Origin: Utricularia gibba
Taxonomy: Eukaryota > Streptophyta > Magnoliopsida > Lamiales > Lentibulariaceae
Reading direction: 5' to 3'
Assembly (NCBI GenBank): GCA_002189035.1
Contig: NEEC01000014.1
Coordinates: forward strand, 3,081,731-3,145,730
DNA length: 64,000 nt
This document shows, piece after piece, positions 44,791-56,433 of this stretch. Below the pieces are notes generated by a model. That model saw nothing but the letters and a program-made list of their open reading frames with translations, did no database searches and was not told the origin of the DNA. Made by a program: the position numbers and the translations under genes. Within the stretch, counting starts at the first letter, position 1; each line of letters starts with the position of its first letter.

Positions 44791-44893
44791 TAAGGTTATC
44801 AAATCTGTGCTCGTTTCAGTATTTTATTTACCGTTCAGCGTTTTTACTTGGTGGATTACAAAGTATCAACCCAAAGCTTGTCAAGCGGTGACT

Positions 44894-45675
44894 ATGATGG
44901 CATCTGGTAGAGGACCTCCAATATTTGATTGTTCAGAGTATGGATGCTGGGTCAAAAAGATGCGCAGCTACCTGCGGGTCAGAAAGATTTGGGATGTTGT
45001 CGAAAGGGAGATTCCGGCGATTACAATAACAAGCAAATCCACATCAGAACAGAACGAGGAAGCTGAATATCTTCAACAGAGAAAAGATGAAGCAATGGAT
45101 GCCATGTATCAAGCAATCTCTGAACATCTATTTGATGATATTGCAGAGTGTCAATCGGCAAAAGAAATATAAGATACTCTCAAATCCCATTATGAAGGTG
45201 ATGCCAAATTGAGAGAAATATTATGCAAAAACAAGCTGGAGGACTTTGAGAGGAACAAAATGTTAGACAATGAAACCATACAAGTCTATATGAACGTACT
45301 GCGAAGCTTGTGAAGGAGATTCGAGGATTGGGGGAAAAACTTGAGGATCAAAAGGTGATTAGCAAGGCAATCATGAGCCTACCTGCAAGATTCGAGCCAA
45401 AGTTATGTACACTTGAGACAGAAAGAAAAATCCTTGACATTATCGAAGGAAAGCTCCATCAGTTATATCCTGAATATCCTGTTACACCAGAGCCAACATT
45501 TAGAGAGTTCATGATTGAGTTGCAATCTACAGAAAAGAGATTGGAGATAAGAGATGGTTATGAAGTTGAGAAAACTTATGGTGAAGCTGCTCTCCTCACC
45601 AAAATGCAGAATATGAATATAAACTCAGGTGCAATTAACAATGTCAAGGATGCCAAATCAACAGCCATCAAATAA
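44894..45675 (+). pseudogene. Copia gag, right-arm copy
   Basis: Start at the ATG pair in GACTATGATGG. It encodes a copia-type capsid with 'PPIFDCSEY', 'WVKKMRSYLRVRKIW', 'MYQAISEHLFDDIAE' and 'SKAIMSLPARFEPKL'. A TAA at 45,170 stands where the 11.5-kb copy has tryptophan TGG, and a one-base loss near 45,285 (TCTATATG versus TCTATTATG) forces a frame change. The second frame runs 45,310-45,675 to a TAA. A complete capsid cannot be made from this copy. Confidence 0.85.
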
Positions 45676-45702
45676 TCACCAACGTCAATCCCCACATCAA
45701 CG

Positions 45703-46482
45703 ATGGGCAATCAGAAGTGCAGGCATTGTGACAAATCCAACCATAAGAGTGAAGATTGTTGGACTTTAAGCACAAATGCTTGCAAGCATTGTAACAAACA
45801 GAATCACAGGAGTGAGTTTTGTTGGTGGAAGCCTGATGCTTCGTGCACGAAATGCAATCAAAGAGGCCATCTTGACAAGGTATGTGGAATGTCAAATCCA
45901 ATAAAAGTTGAGCATAACAAGAAGGCTACTTCCAGGGAAGAGAAATCACATGCATTCTTTACCTACTTTGAAGATGAGCCAGAAATATCTTTTGAAGATC
46001 CTTTTGAGTATGAGTGTGCTCTAATGACAGTAGCCTCAGATGTTAAAGGCTGGTACTTGGACTCTGGTGCCTCCTATCATGTATGTTGTGATACAAGGTC
46101 ATTTCTCAAGCTTGAAAGGATTGGAAAGGAGGTAAGCACGTGCACTGGTGAAAATATTGGCATTGTGGGTAAAGGAAGCATTTTACTCTTGCTAAAAGAA
46201 GGAATTGTTCAAGTTGATGATGTTTATTATTCACCAAACCTCAAACAGAACCTGTTGAGCTTTGGCCAATTGAGCAGGCAAGGTTTTGACATTGAGCTGA
46301 TGAAAGATGCTGGCGGTATAACCACTACAGTTAAGGTTGCTGATCCAAAAACGAAGATTGAATTCCATGCTGTGTTGACCATCTACAACCTCTACCAAAT
46401 CATGGTCAGTGATCATAAAAGTTGTATTTTCTCACTTCAAGATCAAAGCAACCTTTGGCACAAAAGGTTTTGGGCACTATAA
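45703..46482 (+). pseudogene. Copia nucleocapsid with three zinc knuckles, and protease
   Basis: The frame opens MGNQK and carries three consecutive CX2CX4HX4C knuckles: 'CRHCDKSNHKSEDC', 'CKHCNKQNHRSEFC' and 'CTKCNQRGHLDKVC' (residues about 4-60). Then follows the retropepsin with 'WYLDSGASYHVC' (catalytic D in DSGAS, about residue 120) and 'NLLSFGQL'. It ends in the GAG-pre-integrase region 'NLWHKRF', after which the frame shifts. Most plant copia elements have a single knuckle, so three is unusual. The upstream gag frame ends 28 bp before it. Confidence 0.85.
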
Positions 46483-47491
46483 CTTCAACAATCTGAAAAT
46501 ATTGCAGAAGAATAAGGAAATACTGGAATTGAAAGACATCAAGTTTGCTAATGCCATATGTGAATTGTGTCATCAAGGTAAACAGTGTAGAAAGCCCTTT
46601 TATTCCAGTGATTCAGTAGCAAAGGAGAAATTAGAGCTTGTGCATACAGATGTTTGTGGACCATTTAAGGAATGTTCATTAGGGGGGAGTAGATATTTTG
46701 TTACATTCATTGATGATTATTCACGTTATTGTTGGGTTTACTTTCTTAAAAGCAAGTCAGAAGTTCCTCATATCTTTCGAAAATTCAAAGTGATGGTTGA
46801 GAATCAGAGTGGGTGCTCTTTGAAGATGATTAGATCAGACAATGGAGGCGAATTCTACAATAATAGCATGAGAATGTTCTGTGAAAATGAGGGAATGCAT
46901 CAATTCACCGTACCATATTCTCCACAACATAATGGTATATGTGAAAGGAGAAACAGAACAATCCTTGATATGTCAAGATGCCTATTGTTTGAGAAAGGTC
47001 TTCCTGTAAGTTTCTGGGCTGAAGCGGTATCTACATCTGTATATCTATTGAATTTGCTTCCCTCAAGGGCGATTAGTGGAAAAACCGCCCATGAAAAATG
47101 GCATGGTTATATTAAAAAGGTTGATCATCTCAAAATCTTTGGTAGTCTGTGTTTTACTCATATACCAGACCAAAAACGAGGAAAATTTGAAAAGAAATCT
47201 GTATCTGGTGTATTTGTTGGTTATAGCAACACTACCAAGGGATATAAAGTTTATCTACCTCAACAGAAGAAATTTATCCTCAGCCATGATGTCACTTTTG
47301 ATGAAGGTGCAAGGTATACTTTAATTGATGATTGCATTGCTCTGAGTGATGCAGAAGCTCATAAAAGTCTTGAAAGGCATAGCACCCATGTGAAACGAGA
47401 CCTCTGGACACACATGCCTCAAAACTTCTCTTCCAGCAATTCAACAAACCCTAAACTTCAGAACTCGTTCATGAAGATTCAAATCAAGTAA
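46409..47491 (+). pseudogene. Copia integrase
   Basis: This 360-codon frame contains the end of the zinc-binding domain ('CELCHQGKQ') and the DDE core. D is in 'VHTDVCGP', the second D in 'IRSDNGGEF' and E in 'NGICERRNR'. Also present are 'FVTFIDDYSRYCWVYFLK', 'FWAEAVSTSVYLLN', 'FGSLCFTHIP' and 'FVGYS'. Residues before about 20 are the wrong-frame overlap with the protease frame. The gene runs into a TAA at 47,489, earlier than a fused polyprotein would. It would insert element cDNA in the nucleus. Confidence 0.9.
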
Positions 47492-47868
47492 ATGATCAGC
47501 ATTTAGATGAGAATTTTCCAGCTCAAGAGGAGGAGAAGGTCACAAATCAAGATGGCTCGTCCAATGAGAATTCAGAATCAAACTCTGAACCCCTATATGG
47601 ACGATCTCATCAGGCCAATAATCAACCTACAGATGGGAATTTCGAAATCCAGGAAGAGGAGCAAGGCACGAATGCAGAAGACTCATCAACAGATGAATCT
47701 AATGGAGAAGAACCTGATACTGATGATGAAGATTATTACCCATCTGATCGTGATTGGCAAAGGAGAAAACGCAAAAACATCAGAGATTCAATAGATAATG
47801 AAGATAGTCATGTTACTGACATTAGAAGAAGCAAAAGAAACAAGGCTCCTACAATAAGTTTCTCCAAG
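47492..47868 (+). pseudogene. Copia integrase-RT linker
   Basis: In the frame that follows the integrase stop this stretch is very acidic and serine-rich ('EEEKVTNQ', 'DTDDEDYYPS'), then turns basic ('RRKRKNIR', 'RRSKRNKAP'). Such a low-complexity linker is usual between integrase and RT in copia. No catalytic role is visible. Confidence 0.6.
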
Positions 47869-48502
47869 TTGAATGATGATGTCCAAGATGTTGTGGCTGA
47901 TATTTCGGCTGGATTATTGACAGGAGATCCAACATCATTTGAAGTGGCTGTACAAAATCCTAAATGGAGAGAGGCCATGAAGGAAGAAATGAATTCTATA
48001 CTTGAAAATGAAACATGGGAGTTAGTTGAGAAACCCAAGGATAGGGGTTTCAAACCTATTGGCCTCAAGTGGTTATTCAAAACCAAGATGAATGCAGATG
48101 GCTCTATCAACAAATATAAGGCTAGATTAGTAGCCAAGGGATATAGTCAGATCAAAGGAATAAATTTTCATGAGATTTTTGCACCAGTAGCAAGATTTGA
48201 CACAATTAAAGTACTTCTTGCCATTTCAGCTGCTCATGGATGGAAAGTGCATCACATGGATGTCAAGACTGCGTTCTTGAATGGTGTATTGGAGGAGGTT
48301 GTTTTTGTTGAACAACCAAAGGGCTTCGAAGTGTCAGGTCATGAAGACAAGGTATTGAAGCTAAAGAAATCTCTCTATGGGTTGAAGCAAGCTCCTAGAG
48401 CATGGAATGAACGCATGGATAACTTTCTCCAGGGTATTGGTTTCAGAAAAACATATAGTGATTACTCATTATATGTTAAAGGAAAAGAAGATGATCGTTT
48501 AT
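47869..48502 (+). pseudogene. Copia RT, N-terminal part
   Basis: Contains 'NPKWREAMKEEMNSILENET', 'GLKWLFKTKMNADGS', 'YKARLVAKGYSQ', 'FAPVARFDTIK', 'MDVKTAFLNGVLEE' and 'LKKSLYGLKQAPRAWNERM'. The frame is open until the solo LTR begins at 48,503, in the codons before the YVDD box, so the RT is split into fingers/palm and active site. Confidence 0.9.
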
Positions 48503-49105
48503 TGATGAGCCCCAGGAAGATAATGAAGTGTATTTGAAGAATGATGAGGAGTTTGTTCAAGTGAACAAATTAGAAAGAAAGATGATTCCACCAGGACCAA
48601 TGACTAGGAGCAAGATAAAGATGTTGAAAATACACTTAAGGGTCTACTCAATACCATTGGAATCAAACATGGGTTTGAAGACATCCCATCAAAAGAGCTC
48701 AACTACTTGAAGATGGACTTAACTTAGAGCATTGGGCTTGTTAGACTTTTCTATTTCATTTAGTTTGGACTATGTAATGTTAGAGCCCAATTCTAGAGTA
48801 TAAATACTCTAGAGATGTACTAATTCAGGATCTTTGGTCATTTTATGTATCTTGTGAGGATTCCCCTCTCCTTTGAGTGCTTGAACACTCTTAACTTATC
48901 AAGCTTTGAGCTTGTGGCGTTCTAGGATTATCACTTCCAATCAATCTCTCTTTTCTGAAGTGTGGCTCCTAATTTTCTTTGTTTCGAAGTCTGGTTGCAG
49001 GAGATTTATTCCCTTGAGGGTAGACTTGGGTGGGTTCTCTTCTAAGCTTCAAAATCACCTCTTTTTTGTGGGTTGCTAATCTCTATAGATTAGAGGGTCA
49101 CATCA
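48503..49105 (+). repeat. Solo LTR nested in copia RT, TSD TTTAT
   Basis: Begins TGATGAGCCCC and ends GGGTCACATCA, with TTTAT at 48,498-48,502 and 49,106-49,110. The copia at 13,300 shows the uninterrupted site (CGTTTATTTGTTAG). It shares its terminal motif with the gypsy LTR at 7,864. A 60-codon frame (48,528-48,710) near its 5' end includes 'IPPGPMTRSKIK', like the pol tail that runs into the 3' LTR of some plant gypsy elements. A TATA-like TATAAATA lies at 48,799-48,806. Confidence 0.85.
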
Positions 49106-49110
49106 TTTAT

Positions 49111-50096
49111 TTATTAGCTTATATGTGGATGATCTTATGATTACCTCAGGTAATGAAAGGAAGATTGAGGAATTCAAAGCTCTACTCAAAAATGAATTCA
49201 AGATGACTGACCTTGGAATGATGTCCTATTATCTAGGCATGGAAATTCATCAACTTGAAGGTGTTGGAACATTTATATCTCAGAAAAAGTACTGTAATGA
49301 ACTTCTTGATAGGTTTGGGTTCAAAGATGTCAATCCTTCAAAAACGCCTTTGGATTACAAACAAGTGATTGGAGAGAACAATCAGGGAAGGAATGTGGAT
49401 GCCACTACTTATAGAAGTATGATTGGAAGCCTCATTTATCTCCAGCATACAAGGCCTGACTTGTGTTTTTGTGTAAATGTCTTATCTCGCTTCCTCAACA
49501 AACCAACAACAACTCACATGGCAGCTGTGAAAAGAGCTTTCAGGTACATAAAATCTACTACTGATTTCGGATTGTTCTATCCCTATGAAGGTGAAAAACC
49601 AGCCTTGAAACTTAGAGCCTACTCAGATAGTGATTATGGTATGGCTGAAGATAGCAAGAGTACATCTGTTGCACTCTTCTTCTTAAATAAGACCCCTATA
49701 GTCTGGTTTTCGAAGAAACAAAAAGTGGTAGCACAATCAACAGCTGAAGCAGAATACATCTCAGCAGCATATGCTTCGAACTATTGTGTTTGGTTGAGGC
49801 AGATGCTAAACGAACTTGGATTCATATAAAAGGAAGCTACACATTTGCTTATGGATAATCGAGCTGCAATCTCCATTGCCAAAGATCCAACGAACTTCAG
49901 CAAAGCCAAGCACATAAGAATCAGGTATCATGTCATAAGGAATTACATCAAGGAGAAGAAGATTAAAGTGCAGTATGTTGAGAGTGGGAATCAGCTTGCT
50001 GATGGGCTCACCAAAGGTTTGAACAGAGTTCAGTTTGAGCTAGCAAGGAAGAACATGAATCTCATGACTATAGAAGACTTTCTCAAGTTGGGAGAT
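49111..50096 (+). pseudogene. Copia RT active site and RNase H
   Basis: Resumes after the solo LTR with 'VDDLMITSGNERKIEEF', keeping both catalytic aspartates. Then 'FKMTDLGMMSYYLGMEI', 'GTFISQKKYCNELL' and 'LIYLQHTRPDLCF'. RNase H: 'LRAYSDSDYGMAED', 'QSTAEAEYISAAYASNY' and, after an in-frame TAA at 49,827, 'LLMDNRAAISIAKDP', 'KAKHIRIRYHVIRNYI' and 'ESGNQLADGLTKGL'. The frame ends at the polypurine tract region. Confidence 0.9.
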
Positions 50097-50097
50097 C

Positions 50098-50111
50098 CGG
50101 TCTGGGGGGAG
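50098..50111 (+). promoter_or_regulatory. Copia polypurine tract
   Basis: GGTCTGGGGGGAG sits directly before the 3' LTR and is the likely start of plus-strand DNA. Confidence 0.7.
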
Positions 50112-50433
50112 TGTTGGAGATCAGCCTCAATCCAAAGTTTGAAGATGATTGGAAGCACTAATCTTGTGTCATAATGTTATATTTCAGATAAAAAGGTGTT
50201 GAGTTCGAGCATGGAAGTGTTGGATTCGAGTTGTTGGGCTTTTTGTGTGTTTTCAATAATTGTGGCCCACTGTAGGGTAACTTAGGTATTGGGTATATAT
50301 AAACTCTACTAGGAATGCGTGTTAATTAGGTTTTGGTCATTCTTATTGTTCATGAGTCGTTTTTCATCCAAGGTGATCTCAGAAGCATTACCTTTTTGTT
50401 ACTTCCCAAAACTCTCTTTTTCTTGCATCAACA
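50112..50433 (+). repeat. Copia 3' LTR, right-arm copy
   Basis: 322 bp, TGTTGGAGATC to GCATCAACA, followed by CATCT and then Athila-like linker sequence. Partner of 28,946-29,267. Confidence 0.9.
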
Positions 50434-51823
50434 CATCTTAGCAAAATCGAGCAACCCACGGATGGTGTTCCAATTGTTGAGGAATTTCCAGATGAACAAC
50501 TATGTGCAATTAAGGCTGATGCAGGCAAGACTAGTGAACCATGGTATGCTGACATAGCCAATTATCTGTGCACTGGAGAGATGGCTTTGGACTTAAAGAG
50601 TTATGAGAAACTGAAGTTGAAGAGTGAGAGTAAGCACTATTTATGGGATGACCTCTATCTGTGGAAAAATTGTGCTGATGGTGTTGTGTGACGCTGCTTG
50701 ACTGAAGATGATATTCAGCAAGTGTTGGCATTCTGTCATGCATCTCCTTGTGGAGGGCACCATGGTCCTAACCGTACTGCCAAGAAGGTGCTGGATTGTG
50801 GTTATTATTGGCCAACAGTTTTCAAAGATGCCAAGTCTTACTCTAAGAGCTGCGAGAACTATCAGAGAACAGGGAATATCTCAAACCGGCATGAAATGCC
50901 AATGCAGCCAATTGTGGTTCCAGAAGTGTTCAATGTGTGGGGAATAGACTTCATGGGCCCCTTTCCAAACTATGATGGCTATGAGTACATTCTGGTGGCA
51001 GTGGACTATGTTTCAAAGTGGATAGAGGCAATTCCCACCAAGTCACAAGATACTCATTCAGTCATACGTTTTCTGAAGAATAACATCTTTGTGAGGTTTG
51101 GAACCCAAAGCCTTGATCAGTGATCGTGGAAGCCATTTCTTTAACAAGGCTATGGAGAGATTGCTGAAAAGCTATGGAGTCTGGTATAACCCATCTAATT
51201 CTTACCATCCTCAGACCAGCGGGCAGGTAGAAGTTTCTAATAAAGAGATCAAGCAAATTTTAGAGAAGACTGTGACTTCCTCTCGCAAGGACTGGAGCAC
51301 CAAGCTGAATGACACCTTGTGGGCGATTCGCACAGCCTTCAAAACCCCCATCGGTATGTATCCTTTTCGTCTTGTATATGGTAAACATTACCATTTGCCT
51401 ATTGAATTAGAGCAGAAGGCAAGATGGGCGATCCAGCGAGTGAACTTAGAAATTCAAGGCAGTGGTGACTTGAGGAAGCTCCAACTTTCAGAGCTTGATG
51501 AACTAAGACATGAGGCCTACATGAATTCTAAGATATTATTATTTCATGACCGTCAGATCTTGCGAAAGCACTTTGACTCTGGACAAAAGGTATTATTATT
51601 TCAGTCTAAACTCATACTTCACCCAGGTAAACTGAAATCTCGTTGGGAAGGACCTTTTTTGATTAAACATGTGAATTCTAATGGTTCCATTGAGTTGTTT
51701 GATAGAGACATGCATAGCTCATTTACTGTGAACGGTCACAGATTGAAAGTGTTCCATGAGCTTATGATTGATGAAGTGGGACACCCTGTGGATGCGGTGA
51801 CATTCACTGAAATTCCCCTCTAA
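50434..51823 (+). pseudogene. Athila-like integrase, right-arm copy
   Basis: Mirror of 27,556-28,945 with the same stop before 'TEDDIQQVL', the same C-to-Y change in 'SCENYQ' and the same frameshift near 51,110. One residue differs in the core (DWST versus DWSS). Its 5' partner domains (RT, protease, gag) are absent from this arm. Confidence 0.85.
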
Positions 51824-53470
51824 GTGATTCTGCACTTAAGTCTTACCCTAAGACTTATTCTAGGGTCCTTGCTGGGAGGTAACCAGTATTTTCTACTTTT
51901 ATTTCCTTTGTGCATTTTTATTTTCTTTTTGTACTTTTAGTTATGCATTCTGATTTTGTGAGGTTGCAATCCGTTATCTTGTTGAATTTGTTTGTCCCAC
52001 TGTTAGTTTCTGATGCAATGGCGCATATCCTGTGTAGTTGCAACTCTTTCTTTATTTTTAGTTACACAGGCTCAGTGGGTTCAATTTAAAAAGAGTGGGA
52101 AACCCTTCTTCCCAACAACTACTTTCTCTCTTGCGCGCATTCCTTCCTTTCTCAGAACGTTGCGACTCTTCCATGGAAAACTTTCTACTACTCCTCCTCC
52201 ACCAGAGCGCTTTACCCCTGGACCCCCACTCACACCAGACCTCATTTATGCGGATTTTCTTGAGGACTAGTTAATTTCAGAACCCCCGGTGAGGGGTAGT
52301 CCCAAGAGTGCGGCCCCTACTGCTGCTTGAAGGAAATTCATGAGTTGAGAAGAACTGTAGGAACCCTGAAGATGTATTTGGAGACCCTATTTGACTTACA
52401 GACATGCGTAAGTCCTACTGTTCCTCCTAAGCCTTGACTGACCTTTACCCTCTTTGTTTTGTAAATTTTGTTCTGTGTTTTATGAGTCTTTGCATGTGTT
52501 TTGTAGTTGTTTGTCTGTCTTTTGTTGCCTCGAGTACTGCTGAGCATGTTTAGGAATTTCGGTTCATTCTAGACATGTAGGATACCTACCTCTTCGCTTC
52601 TGTTAGGACTCAGCCTTTTTAGTTCCTACATGCGTAAGACTTATATGAGGGTAGCCAGATTTTGTAGAAAAGTGCATGCATGCGACCTGTGTTTTGCTCT
52701 ATCTGCACTAGGACTTTCTTGTGAATAGCTTGTATGTGGCTTGCTAGTATGTGGATGTTTGAGGAGTGCTGAGTTAGACACATAGATGGTGGCCGACGCA
52801 CATAAAAAATTTTCAATGATAAAAGGCAAGCTCAAATCTAAAAAAAAAAGGCCGAGCTATATGTAAAAAAAAAAAAAAAAAAGAGGAAGAGAGGTACAAA
52901 AGGAAGGCACACCAGAAAAGCCGTGCTGTAAAAAAAAAATATCTTATACAAAATTAGAGTTTGAGGCTTAGACACTATGCACTCATCATTTTCCCTGAAC
53001 ATATTCAATGGTCTGGCCAACCACTCTAGGAGGAATAAGGATGAACACAGGTAAAACCCATACATGTCACTAAGTTCTATGTTGTAGTGGAAGAGCTCTC
53101 AAGTCTCTATGTTCTTGTTAAGTACCTCCATGTGCATCATTTTCATTTTCAGCCATCATTCTTGTTACAATTTGTATGTGTCTTGCAAGGTAAAACCCAT
53201 ACATGTCACTATTAGTCTGCCACTGCCTGTTAGGATCAAGTTCGTGCCCGTGCAGATGTGATTTTTTAACACATGAAGCATGCGAGTAACTTCTACTATC
53301 TGTGCTTGAGTGACAATATTCTTACCCGCACTTGCTACCTCCTCTCTTCACTCCTTGCATGGATAGCATGAATCGAAACCTTTTCTTTGCCTCAGCAGAC
53401 TCAATCTTCGATTTTCTGTTTTATTTTCTGTTTTAGACTTGAGGACAAGTCTAGAGTCGTTGTAGGATAG
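51824..53470 (+). other. Athila-like 3' region, right-arm copy
   Basis: Mirror of 25,910-27,555. No env-like gene can be supported. Poly-A tracts of 8-18 bases lie at about 52,840-52,940. AGACTTGAGGACAAGTCT is at 53,435-53,452 close to the LTR. Confidence 0.6.
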
Positions 53471-54627
53471 TGTGATAACACCGTTTTTATTGTGTTTTTA
53501 TATATGTTTTTAAGTGTGTTTTGTAGGGTTAAATGTTGCTTAGGGTGCTAAAATGTCTTCTTTTGCATATTTAGACTGTTGAAATATGTTTATTGTGAAA
53601 ACAGACTCAATTGGCAACAATTGAGCAGAAAACTCTAATATTTCGTCTAGTCTATGTTTTAAGTCTTATCAGGGTAAGAGCTAGTACTGTAGCAGCGCAC
53701 TTTCCGCGCTGACAAGTCAAAGGAGATAGAAAAGCTATACAAAAGTCACTTTCCGCCGAAAGTCGCCGCCCTTCTGAAAAGATAAGATTTGGAGTAGAGA
53801 TCTCCCTTCTAGAAGACTCAGGAAAGAACAATGCTACCCTTAATTTTGAGCTGCAAAAGGGAAAAGGAAGGGAGAGAAGAGAGAGAGTACACTGTGCACG
53901 CAGAGTGCACAGACAGAGAACAGGAGCGAGCGGGAGCAAGGAGAACTCCGTTTCTCCAGGGAACGACTCCGGTGACCTCCAGATCTACGTGTTTACACCG
54001 TCTTTTCGCCCAGAAACTTGATTTCCAGCAGATCTATGACCGAGAGCAACCGCTAGACACTTCATTTTCTATTTTCTGCACTTATATTTCGTTAACAACT
54101 AGCTGCTATTTCCTTCAACGTTTACATGCTTTCTGTTATGTTCTTGCACCTTGTCGTGAACGATAAATTCTCTGTAGACCTTATTTCTGCGTTTAATCAT
54201 GTTCTTGACTAAGCCTTTCATGTTTGCCTTTAAGCGTTCTTAAGATGGGTTTAAGTCTATGGGTTCTCTTGAGTGACACAAGAGCCAGACCTTGGTGTAA
54301 AACCCATCCAAATTACTTTTATTTTATGTTTTCTGCATCTTTATATTAATTTCAGTCCCTTTTCACCCTTGCAACCCATTCCTTTCAGTCACTGTTATTT
54401 TAGATCTTACCTGCATTAGAACTAAATCCCAGAAAACCCCCCTGTTTCAAGTAATTGTGTTGAACTTCAGAAAATTGCAACCATTCCCTGTGGATTCAAC
54501 CCTTGCTTTCCACGCTACATTAATTCTTGTGATTTGTGTAGTAAAATAGCTCGGTTTATAAATTTCTTTTGATGCGTTGAATGTGCTAAACCGCGACATT
54601 TAGCAACCCCATTCCCAACGTTCATCA
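53471..54627 (+). repeat. Athila-like 3' LTR, right-arm copy
   Basis: TGTGATAACACCG to AACGTTCATCA, 1,157 bp. Mirror of 24,753-25,909. Its outer flank GAGATCC is copia RT sequence. Confidence 0.85.
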
Positions 54628-56133
54628 GAGATCCAACATCATTTGAAGTGGCTGTACAAAATCCGAAATGGAGAGATGCCATGAAGGAAGAAATGAATTC
54701 TATACTTGAAAATGAAACACGAGAGTTGGTTGATAAACCTATTGGCCTGAAGTGGTTATTCAAAACAAAAATGAATGCAGATGGTTTAGTTAACAAATAT
54801 AAGGATAGATTAGTAGCCAAAAGATATAATCAGATCAAAGGAATAAATTTTCATGAGATTTTTGCACCAGTAGCAAGATTTGACACGATTAAATTACTTC
54901 TTGCCATTTCATCGGTTCATGGATGGAACGCGTATCACATGGATGTGAAGACTGCGTTTTTGAATGGTGTGTTGGAGGAGGATGTTTTTGTTGGACAACC
55001 AAAGGGCTTTCAAGTGTCAGGTCATGAAGACAAAGTATTGAAGCTAAAGAAATCTCTCCATGGGTTGAAGCAATCTCCTAAATCATGGAATGAAGATAAC
55101 TTTCTGTAGGGTATTGGTTTCATGAAAACATATAGTGATTACTCACTGTATGTTAAAGGAACGGGAGATGATCGTTTATGTTGATAATCTTATGATTACC
55201 TTAGGTGATGAAAGGAAGATTGAAGTATTCAAAGGTCTACTCAAAAAGGAATTCAAGATAATTGACCTTGGAATGATTTCCTACTATTTAGGCAGGGAAA
55301 TTCATCAACTTGAAGGTGTTGGAACATTCATATCTCAGAAGAAGTATTGTAATGAACTTTTTGAAAGGTTTGGGTTCAAAGATGTCAATCCTTCAAAAAC
55401 TCCCTTGAATTACAAACATGTGATTCGAGAAAACAATCAAGGAAGAAATGTAGATGCTACTACCTATAGAAGTATAGTTGGAACCCTCATCTATCTCCAG
55501 CATACAAGGTCTGACCTGTGTTTTTGTGTAACTGTCTTATCTTGCTTCCTCAACAAACAACCAACAACTCACATGGCAATTGTGAAAAGAGCTTTCAGGT
55601 ACATAAAATCTACTACTAATTCGGATTGTTCTATCTCTATGAAGGTGAAAAACCAGTCTTCCAACTTAGAGCCTATTCAGATTGTGATTATGGTATGGCT
55701 GAAGATAACAAGAGTACATTTAGTGTAGTTTTCAAAGAAAAAAAGGTGTCAGCACAATCAACAGCTGAAGCAGAATACATCTCTATAGCACATGCTTCGA
55801 ACTATTGCGTTTGGTTGAGACAGACGTTAAACGAACTTGGATTCATTCGGATGGAAGCTACATACCTGCTTATGGGTAATCGAGCTGCAATCACCATTGC
55901 TAAGGATCCAACAAACTTCAAAAAAGCCAAACACATAAGAATCAGGTATCATGTCATAAGGAATTACATCAAGGAGAAGAAGATTAAAGTGTAGTATGTT
56001 GAGAGTGGGAATCAGCTTGCTGAAGGGCTCACCAAAGGTTTGAACAGAGTTCAATTTAAGGTAGCAAGGAAGAACATGAATCTCATGACTACAGTAGACT
56101 TTCTCAAGTTGGAAGATCTCGGTCTTGGGGGAG
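54628..56133 (+). pseudogene. Copia RT and RNase H (defective), right-arm copy
   Basis: Mirror of 23,246-24,752. The active site is VDNLM (asparagine codon 55,186-55,188) instead of VDDLM. A stop at about 55,107, a frameshift near 55,620 and a TAG after 'KIKV' at about 55,991 are shared with the left copy, so they predate the duplication. Confidence 0.8.
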
Positions 56134-56433
56134 TATTGGAGATCAGCCTCAATCCAAAGCTTGAATGTGATTAGAAGTACCAATCTTGTGTCATAAAGTC
56201 ATGTTTTAGTTGAAAAGTGTTGGGTTCGAGTAGTTGGGCTTTTCTGTATGTTTTTAATGATTGTGGCCCACTGATGGTAACCTAGGTTTTGGGTATATAT
56301 AAACACTACTAGGAAAAGTGTGAATTACGTTTTCGGTCATTGTTATTGTTCATAATTCGTTTTTCATCCAAGGTGATCTCATAAGAATTATCTCTTTGTT
56401 CCTTCCCAAGACTCTATCTTTCTTGGATCAACA
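56134..56433 (+). repeat. Copia 3' LTR, right-arm copy of the cut element
   Basis: Begins TATTGGAGATC and ends GGATCAACA. Mirror of 22,946-23,245. It contains GGGTATATATAAACAC, a likely TATA box. Confidence 0.75.

Larger units (their letters stand above)
44454..50433 (+). mobile_element. Full-length Ty1/copia, right-arm copy
   Basis: 5' LTR, PBS, gag, zinc knuckles/protease, integrase, RT (split by a solo LTR), RNase H, polypurine tract and 3' LTR in copia order (integrase before RT). The 3' flank is CATCT and then Athila-like integrase; the 5' flank is gypsy LTR ending CCTC. There is therefore no target duplication in this copy. Confidence 0.95.
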
